From CAZQLE01 sp964593905 (GTDB lineage: Bacteria > Chloroflexota > Anaerolineae > Anaerolineales > Anaerolineaceae): DNA of 14,069 nt. Positions 7,867 through 14,069 of the stretch are shown here, piece by piece (within the stretch, counting starts at the first letter, position 1; each line of letters starts with the position of its first letter). The notes under the pieces are model-generated. The model was not told the DNA's origin and made no database searches. It worked only from the letters and a program-made list of their open reading frames with translations. The DNA lies in NCBI GenBank assembly GCA_964593905.1, contig CAZQLE010000100.1, positions 1-14,069 of the forward strand, written 5' to 3'. The translations under genes were made by a program, and so were the position numbers.

Positions 7867-7898
7867 GCCCTTCCATCCGGAAGGGCTTTTTTGTTTTT
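7867..7898 (+). terminator. Intrinsic terminator in the argG leader
   Basis: GCCCTTCC (7867-7874) and GGAAGGGC (7879-7886) form a perfect eight-pair stem with a four-base ATCC loop, directly followed by TTTTTTGTTTTT. It faces the plus strand only, because the minus-strand reading has no U tract after the stem. No plus-strand gene lies upstream except the leader, so it either ends a short RNA of about 170 bases or acts as a conditional attenuator for argGH. Confidence 0.9.
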
Positions 7899-7965
7899 GG
7901 CGCCCCGGCAGCCGCCCACCCCAACAGCCGGTGTCTTTATTCATCATGAATCAAGGAGCAGTCTC

Positions 7966-9213
7966 ATGCACAGGCAATTCAACAAAGTCGTTCTGGCTTA
8001 TTCAGGCGGTCTGGATACCTCGGTCATCGTACCCTGGCTGAAGGAGAATTACGGCTGCGAGGTCATTTGCTTCTGCGCCGATGTCGGCCAGGGCGAAGAG
8101 CTTTCGGGGCTCAAACAGCGCGCATTGCAAAGCGGCGCATCCAAATTCATTCTGCTCGACCTGAAAGAAGAGCTGGTCAACGATTACATCTTCCCCATGA
8201 TCCGTTCCGGCGCAATTTACGAACGCAAATATTTGCTCGGCACTTCCATTGCCCGGCCGCTGGTCGCGAAAAAGCAGGTCGAAATTGCCCACGCCGAAGG
8301 CGCCGCTGCCCTGGCCCACGGCTGCACCGGCAAGGGTAACGACCAGGTGCGCTTTGAGATGGGCTTTGCCGCGCTGGACCCCGCGCTGCAGGTGATTGCC
8401 CCCTGGCGCGAATGGGACCTGCACTCGCGCGAAGATGCCCTGAATTATCTTAAGGCGCGCGGCCTGCCCGCTCCATTTGATACCAATCCCTCGCTGCTCA
8501 GCCGCGACCGCAACCTGTGGCACATCTCGCACGAGGGCGGCCCGCTGGAAGACGCCGATTACATTCCCGATGAATGGATCTATCAGTTAACCGTTTCACC
8601 TGAAGCCGCTCCCGACACCCCCGAAATCGTCGAGATCGGGTTCTCTTCGGGCACGCCGATCAGCGTTAACGGAGAATATCTCAACCCGGTGGCGTTGATT
8701 GAGACCCTCAACCAGCTCGGCGGCGAACACGGCATTGGCCGCATCGACCTGGTGGAAAACCGCCTGGTGGGGATGAAATCACGCGGCGTTTATGAAACCC
8801 CCGGCGGCACGCTGCTCTATACCGCCCATAAAGAGCTGGAGACCCTGTGTCTCGACCGCGAGACCCTGCACTTTAAAGACCTGATCGCTCAACGCTACGC
8901 CGAACTGGTGTATTTTGGGCAGTGGTTCTCACCCCTGCGCGAGGCGCTGGATGCCTTCTTCCTCGAAACACAAAAGAACGTCGCCGGGTCGATCAAGCTT
9001 AAGCTGTTCAAGGGCACGGTTTCCATTGCCGGGCGCAAGAGCGCCCACTCGCTTTATCGCCCAGATATCGCCACATTCGGCCATTCAACTGTGTACAATC
9101 ATCATGATGCGGCCGGGTTTATCCGCCTGTTCAGCCTGCCCTCCCGTGTTCAGGCTGCGCTCAGCGCCGAGGCAGTCAGCCTGCCGCAAGATGCACCCAT
9201 TGCCACCCATTAG
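7966..9213 (+). CDS. argG: Argininosuccinate synthase ArgG
   Basis: Condenses citrulline and aspartate with ATP to form argininosuccinate, the penultimate step of arginine synthesis, in the cytoplasm. It has 415 residues, typical for the about 400-residue bacterial type. The N-terminal PP-loop AYSGGLDTS (11-19) binds ATP. Other family segments seen include GCTGKGNDQVRFE, APWREW, the DRNLWHISHEGG stretch and KSRGVYETPGG. The frame extends 25 codons upstream, but the ATG at 7966 is preferred: AAGGAG lies seven bases before it, it matches the usual N-terminus (KVVLAYSGG), and the extension runs through the terminator tail. It is followed nine bases later by argH, with the argH Shine-Dalgarno overlapping the argG stop. 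Confidence 0.98.
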   Translation: MHRQFNKVVLAYSGGLDTSVIVPWLKENYGCEVICFCADVGQGEELSGLKQRALQSGASKFILLDLKEELVNDYIFPMIRSGAIYERKYLLGTSIARPLVAKKQVEIAHAEGAAALAHGCTGKGNDQVRFEMGFAALDPALQVIAPWREWDLHSREDALNYLKARGLPAPFDTNPSLLSRDRNLWHISHEGGPLEDADYIPDEWIYQLTVSPEAAPDTPEIVEIGFSSGTPISVNGEYLNPVALIETLNQLGGEHGIGRIDLVENRLVGMKSRGVYETPGGTLLYTAHKELETLCLDRETLHFKDLIAQRYAELVYFGQWFSPLREALDAFFLETQKNVAGSIKLKLFKGTVSIAGRKSAHSLYRPDIATFGHSTVYNHHDAAGFIRLFSLPSRVQAALSAEAVSLPQDAPIATH

Positions 9214-9222
9214 GAGAACAAA

Positions 9223-10656
9223 ATGAGTCACAATCTCTGGAATGCAAACTGGACCACCCCGCCGGATGAACTGGCGGCGAAACTGAACGATTCGCTGCCC
9301 TTTGACCAGCGCATGGCGCAGGTGGATGTGCAGGGCAGCATCGCCTGGGTGCACGCCCTGGCCGAGGCCGGTCTGATCGCCCCGGCCGAAGCCGCCGAGC
9401 TGGAACAGGGGCTGAAGCTGATTATGGCCGAGTTTGACGGCGGGTCTTTTGAATTCAAAGCAGGCGACGAAGATATTCACACCGCGGTCGAGCGCCGCCT
9501 GGGCGAGCTGACCGGCACGGTGGGTGGCAAGCTTCATACCGGACGCAGCCGCAATGATCAGGTCGCCACCGATTTTCGTCTGTGGATGATCAACGCCTGC
9601 GGCAAGCTGGAGAGCCTGCTCGACAACTTGCAGGGGGTGCTGCTTAAACGCGCCGAACAAGACGCAGGGGTAATGCTGCCGGGATATACCCACTTTCAGC
9701 AGGCCCAGCCGATTCTGCTCAGCCACTGGTGGCTTTCGCATTTCTGGGCGCTGCAACGCGACCGTGAACGGCTGGTGCAGGTGCGCCGCAGCGCTGCCGC
9801 AGCATCTCCGCTGGGCAGCGGGGCGCTGGCCGGCACCGGCTTTGCCGCCATCGACCGTTTTGCCCTGGCCTCTGAGCTTGGTTTTGCCGGCCCGACACCC
9901 AACAGTCTGGATGCGGTCTCAGATCGCGATTTTGCCGCCGAGTTTCTCTTCTGGTCGGCCCTGACCGCCGCGCACCTCAGCCGTCTGGCCGAGGCGTTAA
10001 TTCTCTACTCCACCCGCGAGTTTGGCTTCATCACCCATTCAGATGCCTACTCCACCGGATCTTCGCTCATGCCCCAGAAGCGCAACCCCGACCCGTTGGA
10101 GCTGGTGCGCGCCCGTGCGGCGGGGCTGAATGGGCGGCTGGGCGGCTGGCTGGGCACGCTTAAGGGCCTGCCCTCGGCATACGACAAGGACCTGCAGGAA
10201 GACAAACCCGCTGTGTTTGAAGCCGCCGATACCCTGGCTCTGCTGCTGCCGGTGGTGGGCGGGGTCATTCAGACCCTCACCGTCCACCCCGAAAAAACGG
10301 CTGCCGCGATGGATTCCAACATGCTCGCCACCGATGTGGCCGATGCCCTGGTTGAAAAAGGGGTGCCCTTCCGCCAGGCGCATGCCTTTGCCGCCGCCGC
10401 AGTGCGCAAAGCGGCCGCCGCTGGGGTATCGCTCGACCAGCTTTCAAACGAAGACTGGCAGGCCATTCACCCCGCGCTGGATGGCGATTTCGCCAGCAAA
10501 TTCTCGTTTGAGCAGTCCATTGCCCGCCGGGGCGTGTGGGGCGGAACGGCCCCGCAAGCCGTGGCGCTGCAGCTTTGTCATGCCTACGAGGTCAAAGACA
10601 GCGGGTATGGCTGGATCAAGGAATTGCAGTCGCTGTTGATCAGATCTTGTGAATAG
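9223..10656 (+). CDS. argH: Argininosuccinate lyase ArgH
   Basis: Splits argininosuccinate into arginine and fumarate, the last step of the pathway; fumarase/aspartase superfamily, usually a homotetramer. It has 477 residues (typical about 460). Motifs: HTGRSRNDQVATDFR near 105-119, GYTHFQQAQPILLSHW near 155-170, and the superfamily signature GSSLMPQKRNPD at 279-290, whose flexible loop carries the catalytic serine. AGGAGA just before the ATG serves as ribosome binding site. It is second gene of the argGH operon. No clear intrinsic terminator with a U tract follows; GC-rich hairpins at 10711-10724 and 10746-10763 are the nearest candidates. Confidence 0.98.
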   Translation: MSHNLWNANWTTPPDELAAKLNDSLPFDQRMAQVDVQGSIAWVHALAEAGLIAPAEAAELEQGLKLIMAEFDGGSFEFKAGDEDIHTAVERRLGELTGTVGGKLHTGRSRNDQVATDFRLWMINACGKLESLLDNLQGVLLKRAEQDAGVMLPGYTHFQQAQPILLSHWWLSHFWALQRDRERLVQVRRSAAAASPLGSGALAGTGFAAIDRFALASELGFAGPTPNSLDAVSDRDFAAEFLFWSALTAAHLSRLAEALILYSTREFGFITHSDAYSTGSSLMPQKRNPDPLELVRARAAGLNGRLGGWLGTLKGLPSAYDKDLQEDKPAVFEAADTLALLLPVVGGVIQTLTVHPEKTAAAMDSNMLATDVADALVEKGVPFRQAHAFAAAAVRKAAAAGVSLDQLSNEDWQAIHPALDGDFASKFSFEQSIARRGVWGGTAPQAVALQLCHAYEVKDSGYGWIKELQSLLIRSCE

Positions 10657-10671
10657 TGCTGGTGCGGCGCG

Positions 10672-10681
10672 GGGATTCTTC
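10672..10681. repeat. Truncated copy of the intergenic repeat
   Basis: GGGATTCTTC recurs here exactly as at 10868-10877, soon after the argH stop. The following sequence diverges (CACACGTTGCGCC). A second loose resemblance, GTCATGTTGAG at 10726-10736, recalls the GTCATTCTGAG end of the same repeat family. The 10657-10860 stretch therefore looks like decayed repeat fragments rather than gene. Confidence 0.45.
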
Positions 10682-10710
10682 ACACGTTGCGCCGATAAAG
10701 CACGGCGCGT

Positions 10711-10763
10711 CGGCCTTTCGGCCGTGTCATGTTGAGTGGTAGTAGGGTGCGCCAAGGCGCACC
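10711..10763 (+). repeat. Two GC-rich hairpins downstream of argH
   Basis: CGGCC-TTTC-GGCCG (10711-10724), and the perfect inverted repeat GGTGCGCCAAGGCGCACC (10746-10763), eight-base arms around AA. Neither is followed by a T run, so they are weak terminators at best. They could slow exonucleases at the argGH 3' end or be part of the repeat debris in this spacer. Confidence 0.5.
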
Positions 10764-10867
10764 TGCTTCTGCGTACGGGCGCGGCAAATTACCCGCGTGA
10801 TGGCCTGGTCAACCCTCTTCTTGCCTCGCGTCGAACTTGCAAACTCTTACCGCTGCCCGCACAGGCA

Positions 10868-10907
10868 GGGATTCTTCGCCTGCGCTGCGCTTCGGCTCAG
10901 AATGACA
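10868..10907. repeat. Dispersed intergenic repeat of the CHSE(PKRSAG)EES type
   Basis: On the minus strand TGTCATTCTGAG, a GCCGAAGCGCAGCG core and GAAGAATCCC form the well-known dispersed element found between genes of many bacteria. Its spurious translation reads CHSEPKRSAGEESL, visible here in the minus frame 10809-11027. The arms GATTCTTCGC and GCTCAGAATGAC are imperfect inverted repeats. It is non-coding. Surrounding bases to about 10960 hold nothing else I recognise. Confidence 0.75.
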
Positions 10908-10963
10908 GGTGTTTGTCATGCTGCGCCGGTCTACGAGACCCCTACCGCTTAAATTACACCAAA

Positions 10964-10983
10964 ATGTAAAGCAAGCTTGACAT
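10964..10983 (+). promoter_or_regulatory. Operator copy 1, over the -35 box
   Basis: ATGTAAAGCAAGCTTGACAT is an imperfect palindrome (16 of 20 positions match its own reverse complement) and embeds the -35 TTGACA. It is identical to the copy at 11005-11024 except for one base (C10972 versus T11013). It is probably bound by the Xre-family protein encoded just downstream. Confidence 0.7.
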
Positions 10984-11004
10984 TTTTTCAAAACAGCGTA
11001 AAAT
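10977..11004 (+). promoter_or_regulatory. Promoter of the Xre regulator operon
   Basis: Consensus -35 TTGACA (10977-10982), a 16-base T/A-rich spacer, and -10 TAAAAT (10999-11004). Transcription start would fall near 11010, inside the second operator repeat. Repressor on either copy would block RNA polymerase. Confidence 0.8.
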
Positions 11005-11024
11005 ATGTAAAGTAAGCTTGACAT
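11005..11024 (+). promoter_or_regulatory. Operator copy 2, over the transcription start
   Basis: ATGTAAAGTAAGCTTGACAT, the second of two 20-base direct repeats whose starts are 41 bases apart, almost exactly four helical turns, so both would face the same side of the DNA. It lies between the -10 and the ribosome binding site AAGGAGGTG (11026-11034). Confidence 0.7.
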
Positions 11025-11036
11025 CAAGGAGGTGTA

Positions 11037-11240
11037 ATGAAAAATCGACTGGAAGAGCTGCGCACCCGGCGCAGTTGGACACAGCAGGAACTGGCCGACC
11101 GGGTTGAAGTTTCGCGCCAGACCATCATCTCGCTGGAGAATGGAAAATACAACCCCTCCATTCTGCTGGCCTTCCGGCTGGCAAAATGCTTTGAGGTGAC
11201 CATCGAAGATTTGTTCATCTATGAAGAAGAAGGTCTGTAA
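11037..11240 (+). CDS. Small Xre-family helix-turn-helix regulator
   Basis: 67-residue protein made almost entirely of one HTH_3 (Cro/CI-type) domain. WTQQELADRVEVSRQTIISLE (about 15-35) is the helix-turn-helix, followed by GKYNPSILLAFRLAKCF and an EDLFIYEEE tail. Such short stand-alone regulators commonly sit before a small membrane protein and repress their own promoter; that is family knowledge. The perfect AGGAGGTG lies two bases before the ATG. The stop overlaps the next start as TAATG. The flanking tandem operators fit autoregulation. The signal sensed is unknown. Confidence 0.93.
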   Translation: MKNRLEELRTRRSWTQQELADRVEVSRQTIISLENGKYNPSILLAFRLAKCFEVTIEDLFIYEEEGL

Positions 11241-11704
11241 TGGAAGCCAAACACAACGCTGTGCAGTTGCAAATTAAAATCGGCCGCATCTTGCTGATCG
11301 GCGGCATCCTCACCGGCCTGGCCGGACTGGTGACCGGCCTGGTGTTTCCAGCCTACAGCGACTGGGCGCGCCCGATCACCGCGCTGAGCATTGCTCTGGC
11401 CGGCGGCGGGCTGGGCAAGACCGTGCGCTACCGGGCCGCCCAAAAAGACCCCCAGACCGCGCGGCGCATATGGCTGGCTGAAAACGACGAACGCAGCCTG
11501 GAGCTGCGCCGCAGAGCCGGCAATGCGGCCTTTTACTATATGATGGCGGTTGCCATTGTGGAACTGTTTGCCTTTTCGCTGCTCGATCTAACCGCCATCG
11601 CCATCCCGACCGGCGATCTGGCCTGGGGCGCGCTGGCCTTTCTGGTGGTCAGCAGCGGGCTGATATATATCTGGCGGCTGATCACGCTTCAAAACCAACT
11701 GTAA
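11240..11704 (+). CDS. Four-helix membrane protein, DUF2178-like
   Basis: 154 residues with four likely membrane helices at about 14-36, 44-60, 95-115 and 126-148. The cytoplasmic loop before helix 3 carries ENDERSLELRRRAG (81-94), the DER-plus-basic/Ala pattern that I associate with DUF2178-type proteins often encoded behind small Xre regulators. That family name is from memory. The start codon shares one base with the upstream stop (TAATG), so the two genes are coupled and presumably act together: the membrane protein may relay a signal to, or be controlled by, the regulator. No catalytic motif seen. Confidence 0.85.
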   Translation: MEAKHNAVQLQIKIGRILLIGGILTGLAGLVTGLVFPAYSDWARPITALSIALAGGGLGKTVRYRAAQKDPQTARRIWLAENDERSLELRRRAGNAAFYYMMAVAIVELFAFSLLDLTAIAIPTGDLAWGALAFLVVSSGLIYIWRLITLQNQL

Positions 11705-11718
11705 GACCCGCAATAAAC

Positions 11719-11760
11719 CACACAGATCGAGACGGTTTTTCTATCGTCTCGATCTGTGTG
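11719..11760. terminator. Perfect 16-bp inverted repeat between convergent genes
   Basis: CACACAGATCGAGACG (11719-11734) is exactly mirrored by CGTCTCGATCTGTGTG (11745-11760) around a ten-base loop, 14 bases after the membrane-protein stop. The stem is very stable, but the plus-strand flank is ATTAAAAAAG, not a U tract. On the minus strand the flank is GTTTATT, moderately U-rich. It is probably a transcription-end hairpin for one or both convergent units. Confidence 0.6.
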
Positions 11761-11763
11761 ATT

Positions 11764-11787
11764 AAAAAAGCGCACCGCTTCGGCGCG
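11764..11787 (-). terminator. Intrinsic terminator of the TPR/metallopeptidase gene
   Basis: Minus-strand CGCGCC-GAAGC-GGTGCG (11771-11787; six pairs, one G-U) is followed by C and TTTTTT (11764-11769). It lies about 50 bases past the stop of the minus-strand gene. Another GC-rich hairpin, CCCGCGC/GCGCGGG (11818-11837), directly abuts that stop codon but lacks a U tract. Confidence 0.7.
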
Positions 11788-11837
11788 GTCCAGACGTCGA
11801 AACGGTGCTGTTTCCACCCCGCGCCACCACGCGCGGG

Positions 11838-13820
11838 TTAGAAATCGGGAAATAGCGGCAGAATGGCATTCAGCTCTTCTTCGCTCGAAGCCAGCAGCCA
11901 CAACGTGCCCCCATCTGAACGGAACAGACAGGTCACCTGATCGTTGGCCGACCAGCAGTCGCCGTGCCCCCGCTCCAACACATTGCCGCGAAAACGTTCA
12001 TTTAACTGGGTGTGGAAAGCCGCATGGAATTCATTCTGATCGTTGGCTGAATCCCAGACCCACTGCCCGACCAGCACCAGCGATTGGCGCTCGGCCTGAT
12101 AATAGACCTGATACTGGTCGCCGCCCCACCCCTGGCTGGCCTGAATGGCGGTTTCATCGGGCACACCCGCTTTTACATCGGCCGGGTAGCCCAACAGCAG
12201 GTAGGTCTTCCACTCGCCCAGCGAATCTTGTTCGGTCAGCTCCCAGCCCGCACCCAGCGTCTCTGTCAAATCGGGCAAATTCACCGGAATCACCGGCTCA
12301 CCGCTGAAATATTTTTCGGGGTGCAAGATCTGCTCGGTGCTGATCGGCAGGTTTTGATAGGCCCGGTTCACCTCAGCCCAGTTACCCTTTTCATACAGTG
12401 CCGCCACAAAGGCCTTACCCTGATCATACGGAAACGAAGCGTCCAACCCCGCAAAAGGCGGGGGGAACTGCTCGGGCTGGTTGAACAGGAACAAGGGCGG
12501 GATGTACGCCATAATATCACGATAGTCTTGCGGCCCGGCATATTGCTGCCACCATTGTTCCATCAACAGCGAAGCGTCGCCCTCAATTAACGCATCTGCC
12601 GCTGCACAGCGCTGCGAATCATACTTGCAGGGTGAATGTCCCATCGCCGCATAATCAAAATTCTGGTCGGTGATGGCATGGGTAAACTCATGCGAATAAA
12701 TATAATGCTCAATCCCGCCAAAGCGCACTGCCAGCACAAAAATCTGCGGGTCCCAGGGGGTGTAGAAACCGCCAATGTTATCCGCAATATAATTGATCGC
12801 ATTGCCCACCATGTCATAGGTCTCTTTCACCAGACCCAGCGCCACCAGGGTGCGTTTCTGATGCTCCAGTTCGGTGCGCAAATCTTCGGTAACATAAGAA
12901 CTTAACAGAAAATCTTTGGCCTGCTGTTTGGTGACCAGATACCCAGGCACATCCGCCTTAATCGGCAGTCCGCGCAGATCCGATACCTGTCTGGCGATAT
13001 TTTCCATCTGCGCCTGCACAGTCGGCCCCAGCGGAATCAGCGTCTGGGTCGGGGTGGCGGTGCGGGTTGGTTTTGGCGTAATGGTCGGCGTCTGGGTGGC
13101 TGTGGGCCGGGGGGTGCGGGTGAGTGAAGGGGTCAGGGTGTCGAGCACAACCGGCAGCGGGCTGGCCGCCTCGGCTGCGGCTGGCGGGGCGCCCGCCTGA
13201 GCTGTGAGACCCGGCAAGAGCCTCACCAGCGCCGTGCCCGCGACCAGAATGAGCCCCACCAGAACAACCGCAATGACCCACAGCCCCCGCTTTGAAGAAC
13301 CTTTGGGTGCAGGTGTTTCGGGCAGCAGCGGCGCGGCGGCGCGGTCAGACGCTGCGGCGGGGTTCTGTGCGGGGCTTAAAGCGGCCGGGGTCCAGGTCTC
13401 GGGTTGAATTTCAGCCCGGCGAGGGAGTGGGGCCGCCTGCGGGAACTGCGGCTCAACCGCTTGAGAAAAGGGATCTTCCCGGTTGGCAGCCGGGGGCGAA
13501 AAAGAAGCGGTCGAAAAAGGGGATACCGGCGGAGGTTGTGCAGGGGGCGGCGCGGGTGAACCGACCAGCCGGGCGTGGATCTTCTCCAACGCCTGGCGCA
13601 CACCGCTCTGGTGGGGGTCGATGCGCAACGCCTGGGTCAAACAATGGCTGCGCTCGCGGTCTGTCTCTACCACCGCAGCCAGATACAGCCAGGCCTGCAA
13701 ATCGTTTGGGTCTTGTTGAACAGCCCGAGACAGGTATTGACGGGCCTCTTTTTTCTGCCCGTTCTTAAATGCAGCCAAGCCCTGCTGTGTCAATGCTCCC
13801 AAAACATCCCTCTTTTGCAA
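11838..13820 (-). CDS. TPR protein with one membrane helix and extracytoplasmic HExxH peptidase-like domain
   Basis: 660 residues, not a named family I recognise. Order: N-terminal TPR-like helices (about 5-85); a Pro/Ala-rich spacer (88-172); basic KGSSKR then one membrane helix (about 179-200); a Thr/Pro spacer with TPRPTATQTPTITPKPT (about 236-260); and a large C-terminal domain. That domain carries HEFTH (His377, Glu378, His381) and IEGDAS with Glu413, the layout of a gluzincin zinc peptidase. Cys398/Cys405 and a later Cys pair in GDCWSANDQVTC suggest disulfides, fitting an extracytoplasmic location. The longest frame begins at TTG 13820 without a ribosome binding site. TTG 13802 (codon 7) has AGAGGG five bases upstream and may be the true start. 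Peptidase activity is inferred from the motif only; substrate and TPR partner are unknown. Monocistronic, ending at its own terminator. Confidence 0.9.
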   Translation of the reverse strand: MQKRDVLGALTQQGLAAFKNGQKKEARQYLSRAVQQDPNDLQAWLYLAAVVETDRERSHCLTQALRIDPHQSGVRQALEKIHARLVGSPAPPPAQPPPVSPFSTASFSPPAANREDPFSQAVEPQFPQAAPLPRRAEIQPETWTPAALSPAQNPAAASDRAAAPLLPETPAPKGSSKRGLWVIAVVLVGLILVAGTALVRLLPGLTAQAGAPPAAAEAASPLPVVLDTLTPSLTRTPRPTATQTPTITPKPTRTATPTQTLIPLGPTVQAQMENIARQVSDLRGLPIKADVPGYLVTKQQAKDFLLSSYVTEDLRTELEHQKRTLVALGLVKETYDMVGNAINYIADNIGGFYTPWDPQIFVLAVRFGGIEHYIYSHEFTHAITDQNFDYAAMGHSPCKYDSQRCAAADALIEGDASLLMEQWWQQYAGPQDYRDIMAYIPPLFLFNQPEQFPPPFAGLDASFPYDQGKAFVAALYEKGNWAEVNRAYQNLPISTEQILHPEKYFSGEPVIPVNLPDLTETLGAGWELTEQDSLGEWKTYLLLGYPADVKAGVPDETAIQASQGWGGDQYQVYYQAERQSLVLVGQWVWDSANDQNEFHAAFHTQLNERFRGNVLERGHGDCWSANDQVTCLFRSDGGTLWLLASSEEELNAILPLFPDF

Positions 13821-13948
13821 TAATGGCCGTCGTCAAGGACCGGTGGGCGCAATGCTAAAATTTCCCTTTATTGATCTTACAGCAGCCGCCAAACGATATT
13901 CATTACAATAGCCTTTCAAAAATTTAGCGGTGAAACCACAAACGGCGG

Positions 13949-13977
13949 TCGACAAAAATTCGCATCTACGCTACACT
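13949..13977 (+). promoter_or_regulatory. Candidate promoter for the right-edge gene
   Basis: TCGACA (13949-13954), 17-base spacer, TACACT (13972-13977), driving rightward. It gives about a 47-base leader before the TTG at 14032. The rest of the divergent spacer 13821-14031 is AT-rich; I could not place a convincing promoter for the minus-strand gene in it. Confidence 0.45.
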
Positions 13978-14031
13978 TATTCCGTTCAACAGTCCGTTTT
14001 TTGGGTCCCCACCGCTTCTTCCGGAGTGCTT

Positions 14032-14069
14032 TTGAAAAAGTTACCTCGCCTTACCGGATGGTTTTTATT
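14032..14069 (+). CDS. Start of an unknown gene, cut by window edge
   Basis: A TTG start preceded at five bases by CCGGAG opens a frame reading (M)KKLPRLTGWFL to the end of the window. The basic start followed by hydrophobic residues resembles a signal peptide or membrane anchor. With only 12 codons the product cannot be named. The promoter and ribosome binding site upstream are the main support. Confidence 0.4.
   Translation, partial: MKKLPRLTGWFL

Noticed and set aside
7726..7898. T-box riboswitch in the argG leader
   Set aside because: No AGGGUGGNACCGCG-type T-box sequence is present. GGTGGGCA at 7789-7796 is only a loose resemblance and too far from the terminator.
7939..7951. Palindrome ATTCATCATGAAT before argG as an ARG box
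   Set aside because: Half-sites have the reverse orientation to the TGAAT...ATTCA arrangement of ArgR operators, and the site overlaps the ribosome binding region rather than the promoter.
10809..11027. 72-codon minus-strand frame containing CHSEPKRSAGEESL
   Set aside because: This is the well-known spurious translation of a dispersed intergenic repeat and runs through the xre promoter.

Overview
The window looks like a chromosomal segment of a moderately GC-rich bacterium, most likely a Chloroflexota (Anaerolineae-type) genome. The lineage is inferred from style: long Thr/Pro-rich spacers next to a single membrane segment, a TPR plus membrane-anchored metallopeptidase protein, and fragments of the widespread 'CHSEPKRSAGEES'-type intergenic repeat. 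No rRNA, tRNA, CRISPR array, insertion sequence or phage gene was seen.

Left half (1-7439, minus strand): a full high-affinity potassium uptake operon, in transcription order a 30-residue microprotein, kdpF, kdpA, kdpB, a 77-residue two-helix membrane protein, kdpC, kdpD. The window edge cuts kdpD near its C-terminus; a kdpE gene would be expected just outside. Genes are packed with overlaps or gaps of 1 to 18 bases. KdpF and the microprotein are too short for ordinary gene callers. The two extra small membrane proteins are the least explained parts of the operon.

Centre (7440-10656): a 526-base divergent regulatory region separates kdp from argG-argH on the plus strand. It holds a candidate kdp promoter with a KdpE-like site, and a near-consensus sigma70 promoter (7691-7719). 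From that promoter runs a structured leader with a 25-codon, nearly leaderless ORF carrying tandem arginine codons, a hairpin around that ORF's stop codon, and a perfect intrinsic terminator (7867-7898) upstream of argG. This suggests conditional termination of argGH. ArgG and ArgH make arginine from citrulline and aspartate via argininosuccinate.

Right half (10657-14069): about 300 bases of repeat-derived spacer lead into a two-gene unit. It encodes a small Xre-family regulator and a four-helix membrane protein, controlled by a strong promoter flanked by two nearly identical 20-base operator repeats 41 bases apart. After a hairpin-rich convergent terminator region comes a minus-strand gene for a 660-residue protein: cytoplasmic TPR, Pro-rich spacer, one membrane helix, Thr/Pro spacer and an extracytoplasmic HExxH domain. 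At the right edge a plus-strand promoter and ribosome binding site appear to start another gene, of which only about 12 codons are present.
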